This document shows positions 16,137-25,460 of a stretch of DNA of 64,000 bases, piece by piece. Position numbers and translations under genes: made by a program. This DNA is from Leptotrichia sp. oral taxon 218 (GTDB lineage: Bacteria > Fusobacteriota > Fusobacteriia > Fusobacteriales > Leptotrichiaceae). Location of the stretch: contig NZ_CP072377.1 of assembly GCF_018128225.1 (NCBI RefSeq), positions 124,001-188,000 on the forward strand, in the 5' to 3' direction. The stretch's first letter is position 1. Every line of letters begins with the position of its first letter. Under the pieces are notes generated by a model, which saw only the letters and a list, made by a program, of their open reading frames with translations, ran no database searches and was not told the origin of the DNA.

Positions 16137-17333
16137 ATGAAAATGAAGAAAAAAATATTGTTTTCAATATTATTTTTTGGAGTATCTTCGATGGCTATTG
16201 CGGAAGATTATTCTGACTACAAGGCACTTTTGGTGGGAGATATAAATGGAAATATAATTAAAGAGGACAATAGTAGCACAGTTAGACCACTAGCATCTGT
16301 AACAAAAATTATGACTGTCATTTTGACAATGGATAAAATAAAAAGTGGACAGATTTCTTATGACACTAAAGTTACGGTTTCGGCAAAAGCGGCAAAAGTT
16401 CCTTATGGGGTGACTTTAGTTGCGGGAAAACAGTATACAGTAAGAGATTTATTGAAAGCGACAATTATAAAATCATCAAATAATGCAGCTTATGCACTAG
16501 GAGAATTTGTTGGAGGAAATATTCCAAATTTTGTAAATATGATGAATCAAAAAGCACAACAATTTGGGTTGTATTCATTAAGATATTGCTCTCCAAATGG
16601 ATTGCCACCTAGTTATACGGGTTCTTGCATGGATCAGGGAAATGCCAAAGATTTATATAAATTGGCGCAAATTGTAGTAAAAGATTACAGCGACTACTTG
16701 AATTTCTCAAAAAATAAAGTGGATTACATCGACAATGGAAATACAAAAGTTTCTTCAACAAACACTCTTTTGGGAAATGTCATTGGAGTTGATGGATTAA
16801 AGACAGGTTATCACGACGCAGCTGGGTCAAATATTGTACTTACAGCAATTCGTGACGGAAATAGAATGATTACCGTAATTTTAGGTTCTGCTCATGCTAA
16901 AGATAGAAATGCAATTGGAGCTAGAGAAATTAATGAGTATTATGCAAACGGATATGGTCAAAATAATTATGCGCAAAATGCAAATACAAATAATATAAAC
17001 AATGAAAATAACAACAATAATAATAATTCGCAAAACAAAGGAAATAAAGTTTCTCAATTTTTCAACTCATTATTTGGAAAAAATAATGATGGAGCGAAAA
17101 AAGTAAAAGCGGTTAATAAAAATGATGTGGTTGCGATAGTAAAAATTGGAAATGACAAATTTAATTTGTATCCGACAGAAGATATAGAAATTGAAGCGGA
17201 TAAAAAACCATATTTGAAATATAGCATAACATTAAATCCTGGTATTTCTAGAGATAGTAGAGGTCAAGTTGTTGGAACTTATACTGCGACAGATGGTGTG
17301 CAAACTTTTAGAGGTAATCTGATAATGAAATAA
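16137..17333 (+). CDS. D-alanyl-D-alanine carboxypeptidase (PBP5/6 type)
   Basis: A 398-residue low-molecular-mass penicillin-binding protein that trims the terminal D-Ala from peptidoglycan stem peptides. After a signal peptide (to about residue 22) the active-site motifs are SVTK (Ser54-Lys57), SNN (114-116) and KTG (222-224). An asparagine-rich low-complexity linker follows (about 275-303), then a C-terminal beta-rich domain like PBP5_C. No obvious C-terminal membrane anchor is seen. The start is supported by GAGG upstream. Confidence 0.93.
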   Translation: MKMKKKILFSILFFGVSSMAIAEDYSDYKALLVGDINGNIIKEDNSSTVRPLASVTKIMTVILTMDKIKSGQISYDTKVTVSAKAAKVPYGVTLVAGKQYTVRDLLKATIIKSSNNAAYALGEFVGGNIPNFVNMMNQKAQQFGLYSLRYCSPNGLPPSYTGSCMDQGNAKDLYKLAQIVVKDYSDYLNFSKNKVDYIDNGNTKVSSTNTLLGNVIGVDGLKTGYHDAAGSNIVLTAIRDGNRMITVILGSAHAKDRNAIGAREINEYYANGYGQNNYAQNANTNNINNENNNNNNNSQNKGNKVSQFFNSLFGKNNDGAKKVKAVNKNDVVAIVKIGNDKFNLYPTEDIEIEADKKPYLKYSITLNPGISRDSRGQVVGTYTATDGVQTFRGNLIMK

Positions 17334-17349
17334 AAAAATAAAAAATTTA

Positions 17350-17382
17350 TGAGCTGTGTCTGCAGCTCAATTTTCTATTTTA
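17350..17382 (+). terminator. Probable terminator
   Basis: GAGCTG and CAGCTC form a 6-bp stem after the carboxypeptidase gene, followed by a mixed T-rich tract. Confidence 0.5.
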
Positions 17383-17412
17383 CAAAAAAAATAAAATAAG
17401 GAGAAAAAATAA

Positions 17413-18201
17413 ATGTCAATTGGAGTATTTGATTCTGGAATTGGTGGACTTACCGTTTTGAAAGAAATTAGAAAAGTTTTACCAAATGAAAAAATATTTT
17501 ATTTTGGAGATACGGCGAGAGTTCCGTATGGAGAAAAAACGAAAGAGCTGATAACTAGATATTCAAAAGAAATTGTGGAATTTTTGCTGGACAAAGAAGT
17601 TAGTGCGATTGTAGTTGCTTGTAATACAGCTACAGCATTGGCTTTGGAAGAATTAAAGAAAACATTTAAAATACCAATAGTTGGAGTTATAAAAGCTGGA
17701 GCAAAAACTGCGATAAATACGACAAAATCTGGAAATATCGGAGTTATTGGAACGAAGGCAACTGTGAATTCTAAAAGATATGAAGAAGAAATAAAAAAAT
17801 TGAGTAAAAAAAATATAAAGGTTATTGAAAAGGCTTGTCCATTATTTGTTCCTGCGGTGGAAGAAGGAATTTTGGACGGAAAACTTGTCGATCAGATTAT
17901 AAAAACATACTTAGATGATTTTGAAAAAGGGATTGATACGCTTATTTTAGGATGTACTCATTATCCGCTGCTAAAAAGTGCGATTGGAAAAATTTATACT
18001 GATTTAAATATCGTTGATCCTGCGAGAGAAACTGCACTTGATTTAAAAGAAATTTTGGAGGAGAAAAATTTATTAAAAAATGATGCAACAAAAAATAGAG
18101 AAGTTAAATATTATGTAACCGATGGGAAAGATAAATTTAAAGAAATTGGAATTATGTTTTTGGATGAAAATATTGAAAAAGTTGAGTTGGTAAAACTTTA
18201 A
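17413..18201 (+). CDS. murI: Glutamate racemase
   Basis: A 262-residue cofactor-independent racemase making D-glutamate for peptidoglycan. Both catalytic cysteines are present: Cys70 in VVACNTAT and Cys181 in LGCTHYPLL. The N-terminal IGVFDSGIGGLTVL and GDTARVPYG motifs are typical. It follows the carboxypeptidase gene, another wall gene, and is 15 bases from ruvA, so murI-ruvA are probably one transcript. Confidence 0.97.
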   Translation: MSIGVFDSGIGGLTVLKEIRKVLPNEKIFYFGDTARVPYGEKTKELITRYSKEIVEFLLDKEVSAIVVACNTATALALEELKKTFKIPIVGVIKAGAKTAINTTKSGNIGVIGTKATVNSKRYEEEIKKLSKKNIKVIEKACPLFVPAVEEGILDGKLVDQIIKTYLDDFEKGIDTLILGCTHYPLLKSAIGKIYTDLNIVDPARETALDLKEILEEKNLLKNDATKNREVKYYVTDGKDKFKEIGIMFLDENIEKVELVKL

Positions 18202-18216
18202 AACGAAGGGGAAAAT

Positions 18217-18846
18217 ATGTTCGAATATATTTTTGGAAAACTTGCCATAAAAAAAATAGATTATGTGGCAATTGACATAAACGGACTGGCTTATAAAATT
18301 TATATTTCTCTTAAAACTTTTGAAAAATTAAACGAAATTGGAAAAGATGAAAAACTTTATATTTTTACAAATGTGAAGGAAGATGATATTTCTTTTTATG
18401 GATTTAAGACACAAAATGAAAGAGAATTATTTAGAGAATTAATTACGATAAGTGGCGTCGGTCCGAAACTTGCGATTGCGATACTGTCAACTTTTGAAGT
18501 GCAAGAAGTGATAGAAATTGTGTCGATTGATGAAACAAAAATATTTACAAAAGTCCCAGGTCTTGGGTTAAAAAAGGCACAAAAAATTATTTTGGACTTA
18601 AAAGATAAAGTGAAAAAATTGAATATTTCAGAAAGTTTTGAAGAAAAAAATAAAAATTCTCAAATTAATTTTAATAGTGAAATTCTGAATTTAAAAGAAG
18701 ATTTGAAGTTAGCGCTTGATTCGCTTGGCTATCAGAATGAAGATGTTTCAAAGTGGATAACAGACGAAGAACTTTGTGAAATTAGTGACATAAGTGAAGT
18801 AATAAAAATTGTGCTGCAAAAAATTCAAAGTAAAAAAAGAAAATAA
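18217..18846 (+). CDS. ruvA: Holliday junction branch migration protein RuvA
   Basis: A 209-residue RuvA that binds Holliday junctions and loads RuvB. The OB-fold N terminus (MFEYIFGKLAIKKIDYVAIDINGLAYKIYI), the two helix-hairpin-helix motifs (TISGVGPKLAIAIL and KVPGLGLKKAQKIILDLK) and the C-terminal RuvB-contact domain are all visible. No ruvB or ruvC lies next to it here. It continues the murI transcript. Confidence 0.95.
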   Translation: MFEYIFGKLAIKKIDYVAIDINGLAYKIYISLKTFEKLNEIGKDEKLYIFTNVKEDDISFYGFKTQNERELFRELITISGVGPKLAIAILSTFEVQEVIEIVSIDETKIFTKVPGLGLKKAQKIILDLKDKVKKLNISESFEEKNKNSQINFNSEILNLKEDLKLALDSLGYQNEDVSKWITDEELCEISDISEVIKIVLQKIQSKKRK

Positions 18847-18902
18847 AAAATAAATAAAAAAGTAAATATAAAAATAATAAAAAATAGAAATGAGAATATA
18901 AA

Positions 18903-19649
18903 ATGAAAAATATTTTTGAGCAACTTGTCATTTTAACAAAATTTATGACAAGAATCCCAATTCCCATAAAAGTCAACTACGATCCAAAAAAACTTGGAAA
19001 ATCAATAAAATTTTTTCCGCTTGTAGGATTGGCAATTGGACTTATTTTATATTATTCGAGCATAATTTTGGTAAAATTTTCAAAAAATAATTTGATAAAT
19101 GCTTTGATTGTTATAGTTATAGAATTAATGGTAGTTGGAATAATTCATATTGATGGGCTTTGTGATACATTTGACGGGCTTTTTAGTTATAGAGAAAAAG
19201 AAAAGATGCTTGAAATAATGAAAGATTCGAGAATTGGGACAAATGGAGCGATAATTTTAGTTTTATATTTTATTGCAAAAATTTTATTTATTTCAGAAAT
19301 TTTTTCAATAAATTTAAAATATTTGATGATTTATCCAATTTTAGCAAGACTTGCTACTCCAGTAAATGCTGCTTTTTCAGATTATGCCAGAAAAAATGGG
19401 ATGAGCAATTTTATAATTTTACAAAATTCCACTTTTGAAGGAATCTTTTCGATAATTTTAGCAGCAGCTTTATCCATTATAATACTTAGTTTTAAAGGAT
19501 TTGAGCTATTTTTAGGAGCTTTTGCATTTATAATTTTATTTATGCAGTTTGTAAAAAAGAAAATTGACGGCGTGACTGGTGACACGATGGGTGCGTCGCT
19601 TGAATTGACGGCAATTTTTGTGTTATTTTTAGCAATTTTTTTGAAGTGA
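18903..19649 (+). CDS. cobS: Adenosylcobinamide-GDP ribazoletransferase
   Basis: A 248-residue membrane enzyme that joins adenosylcobinamide-GDP and alpha-ribazole in the last stage of cobamide synthesis. The conserved segment HIDGLCDTFDGLFSYREKEKM carries the acidic metal-binding residues, and DSRIGTNG and VTGDTMGAS also match the family. Several membrane helices are evident. cobC follows 16 bases later, so the pair likely acts together. Most other cobamide genes are outside the window except cbiC near 27.8 kb. Confidence 0.95.
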   Translation: MKNIFEQLVILTKFMTRIPIPIKVNYDPKKLGKSIKFFPLVGLAIGLILYYSSIILVKFSKNNLINALIVIVIELMVVGIIHIDGLCDTFDGLFSYREKEKMLEIMKDSRIGTNGAIILVLYFIAKILFISEIFSINLKYLMIYPILARLATPVNAAFSDYARKNGMSNFIILQNSTFEGIFSIILAAALSIIILSFKGFELFLGAFAFIILFMQFVKKKIDGVTGDTMGASLELTAIFVLFLAIFLK

Positions 19650-19665
19650 GAAGAGGGGAAAAACG

Positions 19666-20265
19666 ATGACGGAGTTATTATTTATTCGGCATGGAGAAAC
19701 AGACCATAATAAAAATAGATTATTTTATGGACATCTTGATCCAGATATTAATCAAACTGGGATTGATCAGTTAAATAAGACAAAATTGAAGTTGCAGAAA
19801 TTTGAAGAAAAAATAGATGTTGTTTTTTGTAGCGACTTGAGACGATGTCGACAAAGTCTTGAAATACTTGAAATTTCAGATAAAGTTAAAAGAAATTTTA
19901 CAAAAGAATTGAGAGAAATTAATTTTGGAATTTTAGAAGGGAAGACTTATAAAGAAATTGAAGATGAAAATCCTCATTATATCGAGCAAATTGAAAATAA
20001 TTGGAAATATTTTAAGGTTAAAAATGGTGAGAGCGTATTTGAGCTGCAAAATAGAATTGTTAAAAAAATAGAAGAGATTATAAAAAATTATCAAGATAAA
20101 AAAATTCTAGTAGTTGTTCATGGCGGTGTAATTCAGTCGCTAATTAGTTATTATCTCACAAAAAATTTGGATTTTTACTGGAATTTTAAAGTTGATAATG
20201 GAAGCATTACAAAAATGACAGTAACAGAAGATAATTTTGTTTATTTTAATTATATAAACAGATAA
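19666..20265 (+). CDS. cobC: Histidine phosphatase, probable alpha-ribazole phosphatase
   Basis: A 199-residue phosphoglycerate-mutase-like phosphatase. The catalytic RHGE (His9) lies in LLFIRHGETDHNK, the second acid/base region is ELREINFGILEGKTYKEIE, and the second His is in VVHGGVIQSLI. On sequence alone it could be any small histidine phosphatase. Its position immediately after cobS supports alpha-ribazole-5'-phosphate phosphatase. GAGGGGAAAAACG precedes the ATG. Confidence 0.82.
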   Translation: MTELLFIRHGETDHNKNRLFYGHLDPDINQTGIDQLNKTKLKLQKFEEKIDVVFCSDLRRCRQSLEILEISDKVKRNFTKELREINFGILEGKTYKEIEDENPHYIEQIENNWKYFKVKNGESVFELQNRIVKKIEEIIKNYQDKKILVVVHGGVIQSLISYYLTKNLDFYWNFKVDNGSITKMTVTEDNFVYFNYINR

Positions 20266-20290
20266 AATATTTTTATAAAAACATAAATTA

Positions 20291-20319
20291 TTGACTTTTA
20301 AAAGTGCTTGTGTTAGTAT
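20291..20319 (+). promoter_or_regulatory. Putative sigma-70 promoter of yebC
   Basis: TTGACT (20291-20296) and TAGTAT (20314-20319) are separated by 17 bases, about 70 bases before the yebC start. It lies after the cobC stop. Confidence 0.5.
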
Positions 20320-20389
20320 ATATATATTAATTTTGTTGAAGCAAATATTATTTAAAAATTTTAGATTAAATGAAAAATAGGAGGAAATA

Positions 20390-21109
20390 ATGGGAAGACA
20401 TGGTACAATAGCTGGTCGTAAAGAAGCGCAAGATAAAAAAAGAGCTGCATCGTTTACAAAACTTGTAAGACTTATAACAGTTGCAGCAAGAGGTGGAGAT
20501 AATCCAGAATTTAATGTGGCACTAAAACACGCAATTGAAAAAGCAAAAGCAATTAATATGCCTAATGATAACATTAACAGAGCAATTAAAAAAGGTGCGG
20601 GAACAGATGGTTCGACAGCTTTTGAAACATTAAATTATGAAGGATACGGACCTGCAGGAGTTGCAATTATTGTGGAAACATTAACTGACAACAAAAATAG
20701 AACTGCTTCATCTGTAAAACACGCTTTTGATAGAAATGGCGGAAAACTTGGAGTTTCTGGTTCAGTTTCGTATATGTTTGGAAGAAAAGGTGAAATTATA
20801 ATTGAAAAAACTGACGATATTGATGAAGAAGCATTGATGGAAGTTGCACTAAACGCAGGAATGGAAGATATGGAAACTTTAGACGATAGTTTTTACATCA
20901 CAACTGATCCAAGTTCTTTTGATGAAGTGGCAGATGCGCTTAGAGAAGCTGGATACACATTGTTAGAAGCTGATATTCAATATTTACCATCAATTGAAGT
21001 TGAAACTTTAGCAGATGACGATTTACAAAAATTAAGAAAATTAATCGAAGTCTTGGAAAATGATGATGATGTGCAAAAAGTTCATCATAATTATGCAGGA
21101 GAATTATAA
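20390..21109 (+). CDS. YebC/PmpR (TACO1-like) family protein
   Basis: A 239-residue YebC-family protein, variously described as a transcriptional regulator and as a factor that eases ribosome stalling at proline stretches. The opening GRHGTIAGRKEAQDKKRAASFTKL and the NMPNDNINRAIKKGAG segment are diagnostic, and all three family domains are present. AGGAGG lies upstream. A strong terminator follows, so it is monocistronic. Confidence 0.95.
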   Translation: MGRHGTIAGRKEAQDKKRAASFTKLVRLITVAARGGDNPEFNVALKHAIEKAKAINMPNDNINRAIKKGAGTDGSTAFETLNYEGYGPAGVAIIVETLTDNKNRTASSVKHAFDRNGGKLGVSGSVSYMFGRKGEIIIEKTDDIDEEALMEVALNAGMEDMETLDDSFYITTDPSSFDEVADALREAGYTLLEADIQYLPSIEVETLADDDLQKLRKLIEVLENDDDVQKVHHNYAGEL

Positions 21110-21122
21110 TAAAATTAATAAA

Positions 21123-21152
21123 ATATGGCGGACAAATTTTTTCCGCTTTTTT
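21123..21152 (+). terminator. Rho-independent terminator of yebC
   Basis: GCGGA and TCCGC arms with an A/T loop are followed by eight T. Confidence 0.85.
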
Positions 21153-21273
21153 TTATTTTTTCGAAAAAATTAAAATAATTATTTAAAAATTCAAAAAAGT
21201 TAAGAACAAGAATTATCAAAGTTCAATCTAATTAAAATTTGCTAAAATCCTTTTCAAATAAAAAAAATAAAAA

Positions 21274-21330
21274 TTTTTTAACAAAAGATAGCAAGAAGCC
21301 GTAGACTTTCTCCAAGTGGGAGTAGTTTAC
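21274..21330 (-). repeat. 57-bp solo IS605-type end (PATE/MITE-like), inverted copy
   Basis: On the minus strand it starts GTAAACTACT and ends GCTTCTTGCTATC then TTTTGTTAAAA, matching the element at 7400-7456 and the tips of the two tnpB elements near 34 and 44 kb. The rest of the interval between yebC and htrA (21153-21415) shows no gene. Confidence 0.65.
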
Positions 21331-21415
21331 ATAAGATTCAGAAAAAAAAGAAAAATAAAAAGAAAAAAAATTAAGTAAGTAAAAAAATTAAGAAAATAAG
21401 AAAGAAGGAATAAAA

Positions 21416-22632
21416 ATGAAAAACAAAAAAAATATTTAATATTAGTTTCAATGCTGTTATTTGTTTTAAGCTGTTCTGATAAATCAAGTAAAACAAGTGG
21501 TGCATCAGAAAGCGACCAAAAAAATACGCAAGAAAAATCAATTTCTTTGCAAGAATTACCAAAATATACTAAAAATGCGGTTCAGACACAAGATGCATTT
21601 GTTAGTATTCACAACAGCGCAAAAGACTCGATTGTAAATATTAGAACTAAAAAGACTGTGAAAGTAAATACTTATAATCCATTAGAAGCATTATTATTTG
21701 GAAATTCAGGTGGACAGGAAACAAGGGAATCTGGAGCATTAGGTTCAGGATTTGTCGTTTCTAAAGATGGTTACATTGTGACAAATAATCATGTAATTGA
21801 TGGTGCGGACGAAATTTTTGTAAAATTTTCTGACGGAAGAGAATATAAGACCAAACTTGTGGGAACTTCACCAGAAGTTGATATAGCCGTTTTAAAGATA
21901 AATTCAAACGAAACATTTAAACCTTTGGAATTTGCTAATTCAGACGATGTTCAAATTGGACAATGGTCAATCGCTTTTGGAAATCCAATGGGACTAAATG
22001 ACTCAATGACTGCTGGAATTGTAAGTGCAGCTGGAAGAAGTTCACTTGGAATTGAGCAAATTGAAAACTTTATTCAAACGGATGCCGCAATTAATCAAGG
22101 AAATAGTGGAGGTCCGTTAATTGACATAAGCGGAAGGGTAATAGGAGTTAACACAGCTATTTATTCACAAAGCGGTGGAAGTGTGGGACTTGGATTTGCA
22201 ATTCCTTCAAATTTAGTTGTGAGAGTAAAAGATTCGATCATTGCCACAGGAAAATTTGAAAAACCATATATCGGTATTTATTTGGATAATTTAGATGCGC
22301 AAAAAGTAAAAGCGTTGAATTTGAAATCGTCAAATGGAGTATATATTGCAGGAACTGTTGCAAATGGTCCAGCGGCACAAGCAGGACTTGCTAAAAATGA
22401 TGTAGTTACAGCAGTTGATGGAAAAGAAGTAAATTCAGCAGGAGCTTTTGTGGGAGAAATTGCAGCTAAAAAAGTTGGTCAAAAAACTAATTTGACTGTG
22501 ACAAGAAATGGAAAAGAAATGAATATTGCAGTTACATTGGCAAAAATACCAAGTACATTGCAGCAGCAGCAAATCTTGCAACAAAGACAACAGCAGCAGC
22601 AACAACAATATGAACAACAATTTGGAAGATAA
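21416..22632 (+). pseudogene. HtrA/DegP-type serine protease, start frame-disrupted at an A8 tract
   Basis: An envelope quality-control protease with one trypsin-like domain and one PDZ domain. The triad is His in NNHVID, Asp in EVDIAVLKI and Ser in GNSGGPL (residues 114, 144 and 219 from the internal ATG at 21451). The C terminus is glutamine rich. The only ATG with a ribosome binding site (AGAAGGAA) is at 21416, but it is one base out of frame with the protease: the tract A8 at 21425-21432 would need nine A. With the added base the N terminus becomes a lipoprotein signal ending LFVLSC. From the internal ATG the signal is cut short and has no ribosome site. Sequencing error, phase variation or slippage are all possible. 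Confidence 0.85.
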
Positions 22633-22642
22633 AAAACAAAAA

Positions 22643-22678
22643 ATTCATTTGATAATTCGTTATTAAATGGATTTTTTT
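22643..22678 (+). terminator. Rho-independent terminator with TTCG loop
   Basis: A 13-bp stem closed by a TTCG tetraloop is followed by seven T, just after the htrA-type gene. Confidence 0.9.
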
Positions 22679-22744
22679 ATATACAAAAATCAATTTTTAT
22701 AGTAAAATAACTTATAAAAAAGTAAAAATGGAGGTAAAAAATTT

Positions 22745-23619
22745 ATGAAAATAAAAGATATTTTAGAAAAAAAGAACACACGGTTTCATTCGAAATTTTT
22801 CCGCCAAACAAAAATTTTTCGGAAGAAAAACTAAAAGATGTGACAGCGGAGCTGGTTCAATATAATCCCGACTTTATAAGCGTAACTTATGGTGCAGGTG
22901 GAAAGACAAAATCTGGGACAATAGAGATGGCGTCACACATAAAAAATAATTTAAAAACGGAAGTTATGACGCATTTGACTTGTGTTGGAAGTAAGAAAAG
23001 TGAAATAAATAATTTTTTGAAGGAAGTAAAAGAAAATAATATAGACAATATTTTGGCACTTCGTGGAGATGTTCCTGTCGGAGAAACTGAAGAAATATAT
23101 GATAAAGGTGACTACAAATATGCGTCAGAGTTGATTTTTGACTTAAGACAAAATGAAAAATTTAGTGACCTTTCAATTGGTGCAGCGTTTTATCCAGAAA
23201 CTCACTATCAAAACAATGATTTAGTGGATTTGTTTCATTTAAAAAATAAAGTTGACTCGGGAACAGATTTTTTAGTTTCACAGATGTTTTTTGACAACGA
23301 CCTTTTTGTAAAATTTAGAGAAAATGCGGAAAAACTTGATATAAAAGTACCTTTAATTGCTGGAATAATGCCAGTTACGAATGCAAAACAAATTAAAAGA
23401 ATAATAGAACTTTCAAAATGCTCAGTTCCGAAAAAATTGGAAAAATTAATTGAAAAATATGGAGATAATCCAGATTCAATGAGAAAAGCTGGAATTATGT
23501 ATGCAAGTGAGCAAATTATCGAACTTTTTGCTTACGGAATAAAAGGCGTTCATATTTATACGATGAATAAGGCTGAAAATGCTAAAGAAATTATAAAAAA
23601 TATTGATTTTTTGAGATAA
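22745..23619 (+). pseudogene. metF: Methylenetetrahydrofolate reductase, frame-disrupted near the start
   Basis: MetF makes 5-methyl-THF, the methyl donor for methionine synthase. The long frame from GTG 22840 lacks the N terminus. The missing part lies upstream in another frame: ATG 22745 with GGAGG before it reads MKIKDILEKK, and after A7 at 22767-22773 the correct frame continues HTVSFEIFPPNKNFSEEKL. One extra A restores a 292-residue protein. Family motifs include SFEIFPPN, SVTYGAGG, LALRGD, GAAFYPETH and QMFFDN. The conserved catalytic Glu lies in SFEIF, that is, in the part lost if translation began at 22840. Confidence 0.9.
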
Positions 23620-23724
23620 GAATTTGAAATAAAGTCGCTTGACTTTTGTATTTATTAGGTGTAAAATCTAAATGTATATTTGTATATAAAAATATTTGTT
23701 TTGTATAATATAGGAGGTAAAAAT

Positions 23725-24543
23725 ATGTCTTTAAAAAAAGTACTTACAATCGCAGGTTCTGATACAAGTGGTGGAGCAGGAATTCAAGCAGATCTTAAAA
23801 CTTTTCAAGAAAGAGGAGTTTATGGAATGAGCGCAATTACAGTAATTGTTGCAATGGAGCCAAAAAATTGGGCACACAAAGTTTTTCCAGTTGAACTTTC
23901 TGTGATAAAAGAACAAGTTGACACAGTTATAAAGGGAATTGGAATAGATGCACTAAAAACAGGAATGCTTCCAACAGTGGAAATCATTGAATATGTTGGT
24001 TCTGTTTTAAAAGATGTCAAAAAACCGATTGTCATTGATCCAGTAATGGTTTGCAAAGTGAATAGCGAAGGAGAAGGAAATGCAGAAAATCTTTTCCCTG
24101 AAAATGTTGAAGCTATGAAAAAATATCTTTTGCCTTATGCGACAGTTGTGACACCGAATTTATTTGAAGCGGCGCAACTTGCTGGAATGGAAACTATAAA
24201 AACAGTTGATGAAGCAAAAGAAGCTGCTAAAAAGATACATGAATTAGGAGCAAAAAATGTTGTTATTAAAGGACGGACTTTTTTTGCTGGAGAAAACTCA
24301 GTGGATTTGTTATACGATGGAAAAGATTTTGAATTTTTTGAAAGTAAAAAAATTGATACAAAATGGAATCATGGCGCAGGATGTACTTTCTCAGCTTCAA
24401 TTACTGCAGAAATTGCAAAAGGTGCAACAGTTTCAGAAGCTGTGAAAACAACAAAAGAATTAATTTCAAATGCACTTAAAGATTCATTTCCATTAAATAA
24501 TTTTGCAGGTCCAATAAATCACAAAAAATTTGCATTAAAATAA
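23725..24543 (+). CDS. thiD: Hydroxymethylpyrimidine/pyridoxine kinase
   Basis: A 272-residue ribokinase-like enzyme of the ThiD/PdxK group, phosphorylating HMP (thiamine pathway) and/or pyridoxal-type substrates. Motifs: AGSDTSGGAGIQADLKTF for substrate binding, DPVMVCKVNSEG, and NHGAGCTFSASIT with the catalytic Asp position replaced in the usual GAGC context. ATG at 23725 is chosen because TAGGAGG lies just upstream; a longer frame from 23680 has no site. No other thiamine gene is adjacent, so a pyridoxal-salvage role remains open. A terminator follows. Confidence 0.88.
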   Translation: MSLKKVLTIAGSDTSGGAGIQADLKTFQERGVYGMSAITVIVAMEPKNWAHKVFPVELSVIKEQVDTVIKGIGIDALKTGMLPTVEIIEYVGSVLKDVKKPIVIDPVMVCKVNSEGEGNAENLFPENVEAMKKYLLPYATVVTPNLFEAAQLAGMETIKTVDEAKEAAKKIHELGAKNVVIKGRTFFAGENSVDLLYDGKDFEFFESKKIDTKWNHGAGCTFSASITAEIAKGATVSEAVKTTKELISNALKDSFPLNNFAGPINHKKFALK

Positions 24544-24545
24544 TT

Positions 24546-24578
24546 AAAAAAGGGAGATTTTTTCTCCCTTTTCTAAAA
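24546..24578 (+). terminator. Rho-independent terminator of the kinase gene
   Basis: AAAGGGAGA and TCTCCCTTT arms enclose a short T loop, followed by a weak T-rich end. Confidence 0.75.
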
Positions 24579-24638
24579 AAATTTGATAAAAAAAAACTAT
24601 TTTAGAAAAATCCCAAAATAGATTATTAAAAAAGTTTA

Positions 24639-24714
<76 letters not shown>

Positions 24715-24792
24715 ATAACAAAACTATTATATAAAATTTTTTTTGTTTTGTCAAGAGTTTTAAATAAATTTTATAAATTAAGGAGATTTTTT

Positions 24793-25352
24793 ATGAAAAA
24801 AATTGATGAAAAAAAAGAAATTAGAAAAATGTTATTAGAAAAAAGAGATCTAATGGATAAAAAAACTGTTGAAAAAAATACAAGTTTAATTATTGAAAAT
24901 TTAAAAAAATATGTTAAAAATTCTACAAATATTATGATTTTTATGGACATGGGAAATGAAGTTAATATTACAAAATTGCTTAAACTTTATCCTCAAAAAA
25001 ATTTTTTTATTCCAAAAATTTTTCCTAAAAGAGAAATGAAAATTAATAAATATAATAAAAATGAGCTTGTTTTACATAAATTTGGATATTATGAGTCGGC
25101 GTCCGAAGAATATTGTGATGAAAAAATATTGGATTTGATTGTTGTTCCAGGAATTGGTTTTGACTGTGAAAAAAATCGAATTGGATTTGGTGGCGGATTT
25201 TATGATAATTTTTTGACGAAAGTTAGGAAAATGAAAAAGAAATTTTATGTGTTGCAGTTTGTTATGATTTTCAAATTGTGGAAAAAATTCCAACAGAAGA
25301 GCATGATGTAAGAGTTGATGCGGTTGTCAGTGAAAAAAGAGTGATTGTGTAA
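24793..25352 (+). pseudogene. 5-formyltetrahydrofolate cyclo-ligase, frameshifted near the C terminus
   Basis: This enzyme converts 5-formyl-THF to methenyl-THF using ATP. The frame from ATG 24793 (AAGGAG upstream) carries the N-terminal KKEIRKMLLEKRDL and the phosphate-binding region VVPGIGFDCEKNRIGFGGGFYD. Near 25250 the frame shifts. The conserved end AVCYDFQIVEKIPTEEHDVR and VDAVVSEKRVIV lies in the next frame and stops at 25352. One missing base around TATGTGTTGCAG would explain it. The ATP and folate site is thus split. It is the third frame disruption in a 4-kb stretch. Confidence 0.85.
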
Positions 25353-25460
25353 AAAAATAAAAAAATCTTTGAAATAATGGAACTGGAGAATATTTTAAAA
25401 ATATGGTATAATTTGTCTATTATTTAAATTATTTGAAAAAGATTGGGGGATAGAATAGAA

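Noticed and set aside
22560-22632. CAG/CAA triplet repeat at the end of the HtrA gene as a phase-variable switch
   Set aside because: It is in frame and at the C terminus, so copy-number change would only alter the length of the glutamine tail.
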